Of a DNA stretch of 64,000 bases, positions 45,754 through 55,033 are shown one piece after another (within the stretch, counting starts at the first letter, position 1; the number at the start of each line of letters is the position of its first letter). The stretch comes from Verrucomicrobiales bacterium. GTDB lineage: Bacteria; Verrucomicrobiota; Verrucomicrobiia; Verrucomicrobiales; DEV007. The notes beneath the pieces are model-generated. The model saw only the letters and a program-made list of their open reading frames with translations, was not told the DNA's origin and made no database searches. The stretch is taken from the NCBI GenBank assembly GCA_002698785.1, contig PAAG01000013.1:124001-188000 (forward strand). Reading direction: 5' to 3'. Both the position numbers and the translations under genes were made by a program.

Positions 45754-47145
45754 ATGCAGACGATCGAAGAAACTGAACTGGAAAAGGAACTTGAGATACC
45801 CGAGGGAGAGGCGGACCGAACCGAATATTTTGCTAGGCTGGCCGAAAAACGGGCTTCCGGTCAGTTTGCGTTGTCGCCACTGAATCTGTCGGACGAACAA
45901 CGGAGATTGTACGTAAGGGAGACATTGCGCGAAGATCACCAGTTTCGCATACTCAACCGCCCGGAGGGTGCACAGGCGAAATTCGACAAGCTCGCAAACT
46001 CTGTCTTCAAATTCTTTCGTGGCACTGCCTTGCTATACTACCGCGACTACGCAGGAGACGATGTCGGCTTACCCGTTGTGTTCTCGATAGGGGACATTCA
46101 TCCCGAAAATTTTGGGGTAATGCCCAACGAAAGCCGCGCTCCGATATTTGGTGTGAACGACTTCGACGAAGCCTACTATGCCCCTTTCTCTTGGGATGTG
46201 AAACGCGGATCCGTCGGTTTTTGGCTCGCGGCAAAGGAGAACGGTTTCAAGAAAAAGAAGCGGAAGAAGATCGTAAAGAAGTTTGTTAAAGGCTACTTGA
46301 AAGGCCTGCGTGAATTTTCAAGAAACGACAGGGAGAAGTGGCACCAGATGCGCATGGACAACAGCCCGAAGATGATTCGCAAGTTGTTGAAGTCTGCCAT
46401 GACAGATAGAGAAGATTTTCTCGAAGAGTATGTCGACCTCGACAAAGCGAGGTTCCGCCCCACAGACGAGATTGTTCCGCTCACCAGTGATCTGGAGAAG
46501 TTTCAGGACGTCATGCGCCGGTATGAAGATGAGAACGACATTCCGGAACGAGATCACAATGGGGGAATCAAGGTAAAAGACGTGGCCATTAAGAAAGACA
46601 GTGGGACAGCCAGTCTCGGCCTCGATCGCTATTTTGTTTTGATAGAGGGGCCATCGAAGGATCCGACTGACGACATCATTCTCGAACTCAAGCAGAGCCG
46701 TCGGTCTGCATTGCATGGCCTTGTTCAGGGTGAACCCGGTTATCACGATGATGACCACGAGGCGGGTAGAATCGCTCGATCCCACGCAATCCATTTATGT
46801 GGTGGGGACCCGTATTATGGAAAAACTGAGATCGACGGGAAAAGCTTCCTCGTGCGAGAGCGCAGTCCCTACAAAGAGGGCGTCGACTTGGACGACCTCG
46901 ATTTCAAACACTTCAAAAAGTATGCGTCCATCTGCGGACTGAGCCTCGCCGTAGCTCACGCACGAAGCGACCAGGATGAGGAAGATATGGACGAGGAGGC
47001 CGAAAACTTGATTCTTGAATCCATCATTCCTGATGTATTCGTCGACGACGTCATCCGTTTCACGAAAGTCGCCGCCAAACGCATCAAGCGCGACTATGAA
47101 GCTTTTGTAGACGACCACGAACTTGGCGCGTTTCAGTTTCTCTGA
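45754..47145 (+). CDS. DUF2252 family protein
   Basis: A 463-residue protein with the DUF2252 core: FKFFRGTALLYYRDY, GDIHPENFGVMP, DFDEAYYAPFSWDVKRG and a basic stretch FKKKKRKKIVKKF. The motif GDIHPENF resembles the catalytic loop of kinase-like folds, so a phosphotransferase relationship is possible but unproven. DNA-damage or metabolic roles have not been established for it. Its TGA abuts the stop of the convergent sulfatase gene (TGATCA at 47143-47148). Confidence 0.78.
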   Translation: MQTIEETELEKELEIPEGEADRTEYFARLAEKRASGQFALSPLNLSDEQRRLYVRETLREDHQFRILNRPEGAQAKFDKLANSVFKFFRGTALLYYRDYAGDDVGLPVVFSIGDIHPENFGVMPNESRAPIFGVNDFDEAYYAPFSWDVKRGSVGFWLAAKENGFKKKKRKKIVKKFVKGYLKGLREFSRNDREKWHQMRMDNSPKMIRKLLKSAMTDREDFLEEYVDLDKARFRPTDEIVPLTSDLEKFQDVMRRYEDENDIPERDHNGGIKVKDVAIKKDSGTASLGLDRYFVLIEGPSKDPTDDIILELKQSRRSALHGLVQGEPGYHDDDHEAGRIARSHAIHLCGGDPYYGKTEIDGKSFLVRERSPYKEGVDLDDLDFKHFKKYASICGLSLAVAHARSDQDEEDMDEEAENLILESIIPDVFVDDVIRFTKVAAKRIKRDYEAFVDDHELGAFQFL

Positions 47146-48567
47146 TCACTCGTTTGGAACCAACCGCCGCGCTTTCGAGCGACCACCATTCCAAATGTCA
47201 TATTCCGGATCGGCCCACTTGTCGAAATAGGCCTCCAGCTTCCCGATCATCTCGGCTTGGATGGTCGCATGTTCGGGTTGACCGAAAAGATTGAAGCGTT
47301 CGTGCGGATCGTTCTTCATGTCGTATAGCTCGGAAGGACCATCGGGAAATTTGCGTAGCACCACTTTCCAGTCATCTGTGCGAAAAGAGCGTGTTCCTTC
47401 GAACTCGTACGCCATCTCATTCGTCCATTCAACCTCTTCGCCTTTCAGTGCGGGAGCCAGGCTGTGCCCGGGCAAAGCCGGCTTGCCGGGTAGTCGATTC
47501 GCCAATCCCATATGGTCCAGAACCGTGGGAAAGAAATCGATATTCGATACTAACAGATCATTTTTTCCCGGGACGACAGAACCGGGATGGCGAAAGATGA
47601 ATGGCACCTGCATCATCAAGTCGTGAGCAGCAATGGGGCGAGTATGGTCACCCATCCCGAAGAATCCATTCTGGCCGCCCATCCAGCCCTGATCACCGGC
47701 AAAGACGACGAGCGTGTTTTCGTCGAGTCCATTGTCCTTCAGCGATTGTAGGATCTCTCCGACACCATCGTCGACAGCGCTCACCTCAGCCGCCACTCGC
47801 CGGATGCTCACGATGTTGTTGTGATAGTCTTTATTGTTGAATTGCCACGGATGCATCGTGTCCCTCGGAAACGAAGGAATGTATTTGTCCGAGTAATATT
47901 CCGCGTGGCGGTTCTTCGCCGGTTCGAGCAAAAGAGGGCTCAGGCAATAAGGACCGTTGTAAGCGAGATAGAGGAAGAACGGTTTCTCGGAATCCGCCTG
48001 CTCTTCGATGAACTGCTTTCCTCGCCTCGTCCAGAGGTCGGTCATGTATTCCGGCGTAGGCTTCACTTCGCCGTTCTCAATAATGGGGTCGCCATAAAAG
48101 TCTCGTGTGCTCCCGCGCTCCATGGTGACCCAAGTGGAGAACCCATCCTGCGGAGTCATGTTCGCTCCAAGGTGCCATTTCCCGACAAGCCCGCAGGTGT
48201 AACCCTCCGAATGCAGGATCTCTGGAAGTGTATCAAATTCATCCAGCGTGTAGTAGGCCTCCGGCCCCATCATGTATTTCGGATCGAGAAAGCAGTGCAC
48301 GCCATGTTGGGAAGGAAGCAGGCCGGTCAGATACGTCGCGCGGGTAGGGGAGCAAACTGGATTGCTACTTAGCGCCCTTGTGAAAAGCATTCCCTCTTCC
48401 GCCATCTGGTCGAGGTGGGGAGTGCGAATGTCTTGATTGCCATAGCAGCCAAGAGTCCACGCGCCATGGTTATCGGTTAGAATGAAGACGAGGTTGGGTG
48501 GCTTTTCTGCGGATCGAACAGGCAGGGCGACGACAAGGAGCAGGAGTATCCCAAGAAGCGGCTTCAT
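47146..48567 (-). CDS. type I sulfatase (arylsulfatase A-like)
   Basis: A 473-residue exported sulfatase; the ATG at 48567 is followed by a signal peptide (LLGILLLLVVALPVRSA) and the frame extends to 48693. The formylglycine motif is C72-S-P-T-R76 and the metal block reads TDNHG where TDDxG is usual, so one aspartate is Asn. VVFAGDQGWMGGQNGFFGMGDHTRP carries the other ligands in spaced form. It should remove sulfate from a polysaccharide or glycan. The AraC regulator gene lies 55 bases upstream on the same strand. Confidence 0.88.
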   Translation of the reverse strand: MKPLLGILLLLVVALPVRSAEKPPNLVFILTDNHGAWTLGCYGNQDIRTPHLDQMAEEGMLFTRALSSNPVCSPTRATYLTGLLPSQHGVHCFLDPKYMMGPEAYYTLDEFDTLPEILHSEGYTCGLVGKWHLGANMTPQDGFSTWVTMERGSTRDFYGDPIIENGEVKPTPEYMTDLWTRRGKQFIEEQADSEKPFFLYLAYNGPYCLSPLLLEPAKNRHAEYYSDKYIPSFPRDTMHPWQFNNKDYHNNIVSIRRVAAEVSAVDDGVGEILQSLKDNGLDENTLVVFAGDQGWMGGQNGFFGMGDHTRPIAAHDLMMQVPFIFRHPGSVVPGKNDLLVSNIDFFPTVLDHMGLANRLPGKPALPGHSLAPALKGEEVEWTNEMAYEFEGTRSFRTDDWKVVLRKFPDGPSELYDMKNDPHERFNLFGQPEHATIQAEMIGKLEAYFDKWADPEYDIWNGGRSKARRLVPNE

Positions 48568-48622
48568 ATCTCTTGTGTAGGGTAGGGGACGCTTGCGGGC
48601 AAGTCCGCGAATGGGGGCGGAG

Positions 48623-49525
48623 TTACTCCACGAACTCCGGTAGCGGACGGCTCTGCTTTTCCGGGTCGATCCGTGATCGTTGGCGAAACTCACGTGGCGT
48701 TGTGGATTTCAAATTCCGGAACCGTCGATTGAAGTTCGATAGATTGTTGAAGCCACAGTCAAAAGCGATTTCGGAAATCGAGCGATCGGTTTCCAGCAAC
48801 TGCCGGCATGCTTCCCCGATTCGAAGTTCATGCAGATACTCGATTAAGGTCTTACCCGTATTCGCTTTGAAAAACCGACAGAACGACTTCGGGCTCATCT
48901 TTGCTATTGCCGCCGCCTCTTCGAGAGTCACTTCTTCGGTCCTGTTCGCCCGTAAAAAACCAAGCACCTCATCGAGTCGGGAGATATCTCGCTCGCGTAG
49001 TGACGGTGAATAGGCAGGGCTGGCCAGCGGACGCTTCTCATCACATTCCGCGAAAAACTGCAATAGCTTCAGTAACTGCAGGAGGCGTTCCAGAGGAGAT
49101 TGATTCTCCATCGCGAGGATAAGTTCTGCGGCGCTATCTGCAGCCTCTCCGTAAAATTCGAATCCAAATTTCGCCTCATCGAGGAATTCTCTCACAGCCT
49201 GCATTTCCTCTTTCTGAAACAACTCACTCCCGATGGACTCCCTCGAGAATTGAATGACCGCTAGAGAAGGTTTTGCCCAGTCCCTTTCGTCTTCCTTACC
49301 GGAGTGAAGAGCATGCGGAATGTTCGGGCCATTCATGATCAGGGTCCCTTTGGTGAGCTGCCCGACGTGGTCACCCGAGATGAATTCACCCGCATGATCC
49401 TTCAGTGAAAGCAGGATATCGTACTCCGGATGGTAGTGGTATACCGGCCACACATCCCGATCGATTTTGAAAATCAGAGCACGAGAAGCCCCGGTCGGGA
49501 CGATTTCCAGCTGAGGGCGAGCCAT
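48623..49525 (-). CDS. AraC-family regulator with cupin domain
   Basis: A 300-residue regulator. The N-terminal half is a cupin-like beta-barrel (YHYHPEYDILLSL, GDHVGQLTKGTLIMNGPNIPHAL), probably binding a sugar, and the C-terminal half is the AraC DNA-binding domain (LEEAAAIAKMSPKSFCRFF, RSISEIAFDCGFNNLSNFNRRF). The cupin is of the RhaS/RhaR kind. It is divergent from the CxxCH/DUF1549 gene at 49673 and sits upstream of the sulfatase gene, so it is a candidate controller of both. Confidence 0.87.
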   Translation of the reverse strand: MARPQLEIVPTGASRALIFKIDRDVWPVYHYHPEYDILLSLKDHAGEFISGDHVGQLTKGTLIMNGPNIPHALHSGKEDERDWAKPSLAVIQFSRESIGSELFQKEEMQAVREFLDEAKFGFEFYGEAADSAAELILAMENQSPLERLLQLLKLLQFFAECDEKRPLASPAYSPSLRERDISRLDEVLGFLRANRTEEVTLEEAAAIAKMSPKSFCRFFKANTGKTLIEYLHELRIGEACRQLLETDRSISEIAFDCGFNNLSNFNRRFRNLKSTTPREFRQRSRIDPEKQSRPLPEFVE

Positions 49526-49672
49526 GGCGAGATTGCGTGAATTAGACCAAATTCTACCACGAAATCGTCACCAGGGCCGTAAATAATGGGAAAATAGTAT
49601 CAGTAAGTGTCTCGAACCGATTTGTCGAATCGACGCCCCTGTCGGATCTTTGGTAAGATAGACACCCCCTCT

Positions 49673-52525
49673 ATGATTCGCGGATATCTCATCCTCCCAA
49701 TACTTGGACTGCTGCTTGCAGCAAATGGTGGAGTGTTTGCGGCCGCGCAGGATTCGCAGGAAGAGTTCTTCGAGAAGAAGATCCGTCCCGTCCTCGCTGA
49801 GAAGTGTTTCAAGTGTCACTCCGCTGAAGCCGAAAAGTTGAAGGGCAGTCTTCAACTCGACCATCTTCAGCATCTGCTGGAAGGCGGCGACACAGGCCCG
49901 GCCATCGTTCCGGGCAAAGTCGACGAAAGCCTCCTCATCGAATCGATCTTGTATGGAAACGAGGATCTACAGATGCCTCCCAAGGAGAAGCTCAGCGACG
50001 AGATCGTGAACGATTTCAAAACCTGGATCGCATCCGGAGCCTACTGGCCTGAGGAGAAAGTTCCCGCGCGCGGGGAAAAGGACGAGTCAGGAAAATTCGA
50101 TCTCCAGAAAAGATTCCAAGAGCATTGGTCATGGCGGCCAGTTGAAAAACCGGAGCTTCCTTCGATTGAGAAAACCGACTGGCCTGGAAATCCGATCGAT
50201 CACTTCATCCTCTCCCAAATAGAGAAAGCTGGTCTTGCACCGGCAGATGAGGCCGAAAAAGAAACGTGGCTCCGGAGAGTGAACTTCGACCTCATCGGCC
50301 TGCCTCCGACTCCAGACGAGATAGAGCAGTTTCGAAAAGACAAATCGACCGACGCTCACGCAAAGGTTGTCGATCGCCTCCTCGCGTCTCCCCATTTCGG
50401 CGAGAAGTGGGCACGGCATTGGATGGACCTCGTGCGCTACGCGGACACCTACGGACACGAGTTCGACTATCCCATCCCCCACGCCCACGAATATCGGGAT
50501 TATCTCATACGAGCCTACAATCAGGATGTTCCCTACGATCTCTTTATCAAAGAACACATCGCAGGTGATTTGTTAGACACTCCTCGTCGAAATTCGGAAA
50601 AGCATTTCGCAGAGTCTCCCATCGGTACCGGCTTTTGGTTTTTCCACGAAGCCACGCACGCCCCCACCGATGTGCTCGCGAACGAAGCCGACATCATGGA
50701 CAATCAGATCGATGTGTTCGGAAAGTCCTTTCTCGGTCTCACTGTCTCCTGTGCTCGCTGCCACGACCATAAGTTCGACGCCATCAGCACAGCCGACTAC
50801 TACGCGATGACCGCCTATCTCCAGAGCAGTGCTCGGCAGGAGGTTCTCCTCGACGAGAACGGCATTCGTGCAAAAGCAAAATCCAACCAGGAGAAGATCA
50901 AGAAAGAGGCAGACCAGAACCTGACCGGTCTCCTTCCCGCAGCATCTTCTCCCATCGAAAGTGAAACGGCTCTCTACGAAGATTTCCGTTCGGGAGAAAT
51001 CCCTGCTGGCTGGAGCACAACTGGTCTTGCGTTCACTGGGACAGGTGAAAAAGCTGGCATCCGGTTCGACAAAGACGATCCCATTTCCGTTCCCGGCACC
51101 ATAGACAGTGGTGTCTATGGTAGGAAGCGAATCGGGACCCTCCGTTCACCCACCTTCGAGATCACAGGTGACCGAATCCACATTCTGCTGAAGGCCAACA
51201 AGGGCACCGTGAAACTCGTCATCGATAACTACCAGATGAACTCGTTTCATCAGCTTCTCTTCCGGGGTTCTTACATGAAGCAAATCGAAACCGAAGGTGG
51301 TTTCAAATGGATCACGATGACCGGGAACCTCGACAAGTATATCGGACACAAAGCCTACCTTGAGTTCCGAGATGACAGTGACGGTTCCATGACGATCGAC
51401 CAGATCCGATTTTCGAATGGAGGAAATGCTCCTCCTCTTCCTGCTGAGCGAAACGAGACTCCCTCACTCCAACTCTCCGAAGAAACGCTCACTTCCATTA
51501 CCGAAGGGGAAAAGCTCACCCAGAATTGGCCTCCACTTCGCCGTGCCCTTGCCATGGGCAAAGGCACTCCAGAAAACGCCCACGTCTACATCCGAGGCAG
51601 TCACCGTTCTCTCGGTGATGAAGTCCCACGCCGTTTCCTTGAAGCACTCGGCGGGGAAGAGGGCGACCGCCTCAATCTCGCCAATCAAGTCGCCAGCTCT
51701 GCGAATCCACTTACCGCCCGAGTCATGGTGAACCGCATATGGCACCACCTCTTCGGACGGGGAATCGTCCCCACCGTCGACGACTTCGGTCCCATGGGCC
51801 AGCCCGCCAGCCACCCTGAACTCCTCGACTGGCTCGCTTCCGACTTCGTCGAAAATGGCTGGTCGGTAAAACAACAGATTCGTCAGATCGTCTTGTCATC
51901 GACCTACCGGCAGTCAGCAAAATCAAACTCGTCCGTTGACCCTGCAAAGCTGGCTACCGTCGATCCTGACAACGTGCTCCTTTCCAGCATGCCTGTTCGT
52001 CGTCTCACCGCAGAGGCAATCCGCGATTCTATTCTGTCCGTGTCAGGCCGATTCGACGATGAGATGTTCGGAAATCCCGTCCCTACCCATCGGACGGCGT
52101 TCATGACCGGTCGCGGTGCACGCGACAGTGGGCCGCTCGATGGTGCTGGCCGCCGCAGCATTTACGGAGCGGTTTATCGGAACTTTCTTTCCCCCTTCAT
52201 GCTGACCTTCGACACGCCAAGCCCATTCGGTCCAAAGGGGAGGCGCAATATCTCAAACGTCCCCGCTCAGGCCCTCGTTCTCTTGAACGATCCTTTCGTC
52301 GCCGAACAAAGCTCACTATGGGGAAAGCATGCAGTCGAGAGCAAAGAACCTGTTCCAGACAGAATTCGAAATATGTATCTGTCAGGATTAGGCCGAGAAC
52401 CATCGCAATCGGAATTGGCTTCCGTAGAAACTTTCCTGACATCCCGCGGTGTTGAAACCGAGAAAGCATGGGCAGACTTCGCTCACGTGCTTTTCAATAC
52501 CAAGGAGTTTATCTTCCTCAACTGA
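49673..52525 (+). CDS. exported cytochrome-like, DUF1549 and DUF1553 protein
   Basis: A 950-residue exported protein, second of this family in the window. The ATG at 49673 precedes a signal peptide (LILPILGLLLAANGGVFA). Residues 30-130 are the cytochrome-like domain with C45-x2-C48-H49; DUF1549 follows (about 160-390) with C360-x2-C363-H364; a beta-rich insert (about 430-590) and DUF1553 (about 640-940) complete it. Compared with 34997-38455 it lacks the anti-sigma-like N-terminus. A signal peptide rather than a membrane anchor makes it soluble. Function is unproven, but the family clusters with polysaccharide degradation. Confidence 0.88.
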   Translation: MIRGYLILPILGLLLAANGGVFAAAQDSQEEFFEKKIRPVLAEKCFKCHSAEAEKLKGSLQLDHLQHLLEGGDTGPAIVPGKVDESLLIESILYGNEDLQMPPKEKLSDEIVNDFKTWIASGAYWPEEKVPARGEKDESGKFDLQKRFQEHWSWRPVEKPELPSIEKTDWPGNPIDHFILSQIEKAGLAPADEAEKETWLRRVNFDLIGLPPTPDEIEQFRKDKSTDAHAKVVDRLLASPHFGEKWARHWMDLVRYADTYGHEFDYPIPHAHEYRDYLIRAYNQDVPYDLFIKEHIAGDLLDTPRRNSEKHFAESPIGTGFWFFHEATHAPTDVLANEADIMDNQIDVFGKSFLGLTVSCARCHDHKFDAISTADYYAMTAYLQSSARQEVLLDENGIRAKAKSNQEKIKKEADQNLTGLLPAASSPIESETALYEDFRSGEIPAGWSTTGLAFTGTGEKAGIRFDKDDPISVPGTIDSGVYGRKRIGTLRSPTFEITGDRIHILLKANKGTVKLVIDNYQMNSFHQLLFRGSYMKQIETEGGFKWITMTGNLDKYIGHKAYLEFRDDSDGSMTIDQIRFSNGGNAPPLPAERNETPSLQLSEETLTSITEGEKLTQNWPPLRRALAMGKGTPENAHVYIRGSHRSLGDEVPRRFLEALGGEEGDRLNLANQVASSANPLTARVMVNRIWHHLFGRGIVPTVDDFGPMGQPASHPELLDWLASDFVENGWSVKQQIRQIVLSSTYRQSAKSNSSVDPAKLATVDPDNVLLSSMPVRRLTAEAIRDSILSVSGRFDDEMFGNPVPTHRTAFMTGRGARDSGPLDGAGRRSIYGAVYRNFLSPFMLTFDTPSPFGPKGRRNISNVPAQALVLLNDPFVAEQSSLWGKHAVESKEPVPDRIRNMYLSGLGREPSQSELASVETFLTSRGVETEKAWADFAHVLFNTKEFIFLN

Positions 52526-52541
52526 ACCAGAACCGAACACC

Positions 52542-53975
52542 ATGCATTGCGGAAATTTCATCCATCGCCCTGCCAGTAGGAGACAACTCCTGAAAGGGTG
52601 CGCCATGGGCTTCGGTGGAGTCGCGTTAAAGGCTCTCATGGCAGAGCAGGCCAACGCCGCAATTCACAATCCGCTCGACCCGAAGATCCCGCATTTCGTC
52701 CCGAAAGCGAAAAACGTCATCTTCCTCTACATGGATGGCGGCCCCTCTCAGGTCGACACGTTCGACTACAAGCCGCACCTGGAAAAGTATCACGGTCAGG
52801 ACCCCAGGGATGCCATCGGTGAGCTGGCTCCTACGCAATTCGACAACATCGGGAAAGTCCTCAAATCCCAATGGGACTTCAAGCAGAGGGGGGAAAGCGG
52901 AAATTGGGTCAGTGATCTGTTTCCTCACCTCGCTTCCGACGACATTATCGACGAGCTCGCCTTTGTGAAGTCGATGACGTCAAAGTTCTCGGAGCACACC
53001 TTCGCAAATTACTTTCTTCATACCGGTAGTCCGTTCCAGGGGAGGCCCAGCATGGGGGCCTGGTTAGGATATGGCCTCGGTACCGAAAACGAAAATCTTC
53101 CCGGGTTTGTCGTCCTCAATGGCGGCCTCATTCCTCCCGGCGGTCTCGATTGTTTTGGTTCGGGCTTTCTTCCCGCTTCCTATCAGGGCTCCGTTTTCCT
53201 TCCCCAGGATCAGCCTATCGCCAACATCAAGCCCGGCGAGGCCACGGCGGATCTTCAGAAAGAAAAACTCGATCTCATTCGCCAGCTCGATCAACACGCG
53301 CTCGAAGCCTCCGACCAGGATCCTGCCGTCGAAGCGGCAATTCAGAACTACGAGACTGCTTTTCGCATGCAGACTTCTGTTCCGGATCTCATGGATCTCG
53401 CGGGCGAGTCCGAGGTGGTAAAGAAAATGTATGGCCTCGATGCCGATTTCAAAAATACTCGCACCTTCGGTCTTCAGTGCCTGCTTGCTCGTCGTCTCGT
53501 CCAGCGGGGTGTCCGGTTCATCGAGTTGACCTGCCCCAGCGGAAACGGCGATCGATGGGATCAGCACAAGAACCTCTTCGACGGTCACACCAAAAATTGT
53601 AAGACGGTCGACCAGCCCATCGCGGCTCTCATTCGCGACCTCCGCATCCTTGGCCTTCTCGAATCAACGCTCATTGTCTTTGCAGGGGAGTTCGGACGCA
53701 CTCCGTTTGCGCAGGGCACTGACGGTCGCGATCACAATCCTTTTGGCTTCACCATCTGGATGGCCGGAGGCGGTGTAAAGGGCGGAGCCTGTGTCGGCGA
53801 AACGGATGAGTGGGGATACAAGGCGGTGAAAGATCGCTACGAGATCCACGACCTTCACGCCACTATGCTGCACTTGTTAGGTGTGGAGCACACCAAGAGC
53901 ACTTTCCGGTTCAGTGGCCGCGACATGCGTCTCACCGATGTGCACGGTCACCTGATCGAAGGAATTCTTTCGTGA
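52542..53975 (+). CDS. DUF1501 family exported protein
   Basis: A 477-residue DUF1501 protein, partner of the gene 16 bases upstream. I use the ATG at 52542, which gives a Tat-like leader (ASRRQLLKGCAMGFGG); an earlier in-frame ATG at 52449 would overlap the preceding gene. Shared blocks with the 38475 protein are [43 protein letters not shown] and HDLHATMLHLLG. Both proteins contain the HD/GRDH metal-like residues of the alkaline-phosphatase-fold superfamily. Confidence 0.9.
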   Translation: MHCGNFIHRPASRRQLLKGCAMGFGGVALKALMAEQANAAIHNPLDPKIPHFVPKAKNVIFLYMDGGPSQVDTFDYKPHLEKYHGQDPRDAIGELAPTQFDNIGKVLKSQWDFKQRGESGNWVSDLFPHLASDDIIDELAFVKSMTSKFSEHTFANYFLHTGSPFQGRPSMGAWLGYGLGTENENLPGFVVLNGGLIPPGGLDCFGSGFLPASYQGSVFLPQDQPIANIKPGEATADLQKEKLDLIRQLDQHALEASDQDPAVEAAIQNYETAFRMQTSVPDLMDLAGESEVVKKMYGLDADFKNTRTFGLQCLLARRLVQRGVRFIELTCPSGNGDRWDQHKNLFDGHTKNCKTVDQPIAALIRDLRILGLLESTLIVFAGEFGRTPFAQGTDGRDHNPFGFTIWMAGGGVKGGACVGETDEWGYKAVKDRYEIHDLHATMLHLLGVEHTKSTFRFSGRDMRLTDVHGHLIEGILS

Positions 53976-54017
53976 CGACAGGCCATTTCCGTCCCAGAGT
54001 GTTGGGAGGACGGACAC

Positions 54018-54680
54018 ATGGTCGGGGCCATTTTCATCGGGACGTTTCTTCCGCTGGTTTTGCTGATGTTGCTATTGCGACACAGCCGCCCCGTCTTTGC
54101 CTGTTTCTGCTGGGGCATGGTCGCCTTCCTGGCCATCCATCTCGTCTCCCCGTTTCTCTATTCTCTCGCCAGTATTCCTGACGAGCTCAAGTTCCAGGCA
54201 GTCTTCATCGGGCCGCCCCTGGAAGAACTCCTGAAATCGATTCCCGTACTCGTCGCACCATTCGTGGCGCAGCGATCGTTTGTCCCATTCTTCTATATCC
54301 TTGGAATGGCCTCCGGGATAGGTTTCGCGGTGGAAGAAAACCTGAACTACCTCGTCGCCTATCACGAAGATGCGGGGAACTCCATGGGTCTCATGGTTCT
54401 GCGCTCCCTCTCCACCTGTTTGATGCATGGAATCGCGAGCGGCCTCATTGGTTTTTCATTCACCTTGGGGAGACGAGGTGGCGGCCCGTGGCTCTTGGTA
54501 TTCCCTGTTGTCGGGTGGATCCTCGCGAGCCTCTACCACGGTCTGTTCAATTGGCTCGTCCTTTCCGATCTGCTTGCTGTCGCCGTCTGCCTGGCCTTGT
54601 TGGTCTTCGTCCTTTTCCTCCACGGCATGAAAGTCCTCGAGCCCAAAGCAGCCGAGACACGGGGCACGGTCTGGGAGTAG
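54018..54680 (+). CDS. PrsW-family intramembrane metalloprotease
   Basis: A 220-residue membrane protein with about six helices. The family motifs are present: PPLEELLKS (E69, E70, K73), FAVEENLNY (E106, E107), LMHGIASG (H137) and YHGLFNW (H174), which would hold the active-site metal. PrsW of Bacillus cleaves an anti-sigma factor; here the target is unknown. GGGAGGA about 12 bases before the ATG is a good ribosome-binding site. It is 42 bases downstream of the DUF1501 gene. Confidence 0.85.
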   Translation: MVGAIFIGTFLPLVLLMLLLRHSRPVFACFCWGMVAFLAIHLVSPFLYSLASIPDELKFQAVFIGPPLEELLKSIPVLVAPFVAQRSFVPFFYILGMASGIGFAVEENLNYLVAYHEDAGNSMGLMVLRSLSTCLMHGIASGLIGFSFTLGRRGGGPWLLVFPVVGWILASLYHGLFNWLVLSDLLAVAVCLALLVFVLFLHGMKVLEPKAAETRGTVWE

Positions 54681-55022
54681 CCGTATCAGCCCATTCACTC
54701 AATAAACGACCGCCTTTGCCCTGAGTGTGTCGGATTTAGCAAGAAATGTTTCAAAATGGTTGAACAAAAAGCACTTACTATTGTCTTAAACTATACAGCG
54801 CTCCTTTAGATAGGGGCGCATGAAGAATTTAACAACCAAACAGATTATACGAAAAACCCACCTCGGTAACATGCCGCCCGCATTACGATCGAGGTCCCCA
54901 GAATACGAGATCGAGACCCTACGTTAGCTTCTCCATCCCGGTTTCCTGCCGAGAGCAGGACGGCTGAGGACACAACCCGAGACGAAAAAAGGCTGCCTGT
55001 TGCTGAGACAAGCAACACTACA
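54681..55022. other. 342-base intergenic region with two hairpins and a 35-codon ORF
   Basis: No supported gene. An AT-rich stretch (about 54740-54797, with TATACA at 54792-54797) is followed by a perfect 8-bp hairpin GCGCTCCT/AGGGGCGC (54798-54819). A 35-codon plus-strand ORF begins at the next base (54820-54927) but has no recognisable product. The nested hairpin at 54989-55033 enters the lipase start codon. The AT-rich part may hold the promoter of the lipid operon. Confidence 0.5.
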
Positions 55023-55033
55023 ATGGCAGCCTT
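54985..55033 (-). terminator. nested hairpin covering the lipase start codon (terminator-like on the minus strand)
   Basis: AAGGCTGCC (54989-54997) pairs with GGCAGCCTT (55025-55033). Inside it TGTTGCT (54998-55004) pairs with AGCAACA (55011-55017). The ATG at 55023-55025 sits at the base of the outer stem. On the minus strand the hairpin is followed by TTTTTT, like a rho-independent terminator; on the plus strand it could mask the start codon. Confidence 0.6.

Noticed and set aside
47143-47148. Palindromic TGATCA joining the stops of the two convergent genes 45754-47145 and 47146-48567
   Set aside because: Two abutting stop codons make this palindrome by chance; there is no hairpin or other signal.
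54989-55033. Integron attC-like site suggested by the GTTGCT/AGCAAC inverted repeat
   Set aside because: The core site residues do not fit the attC consensus, no integrase gene is present, and the element overlaps a start codon. A hairpin is the simpler reading.
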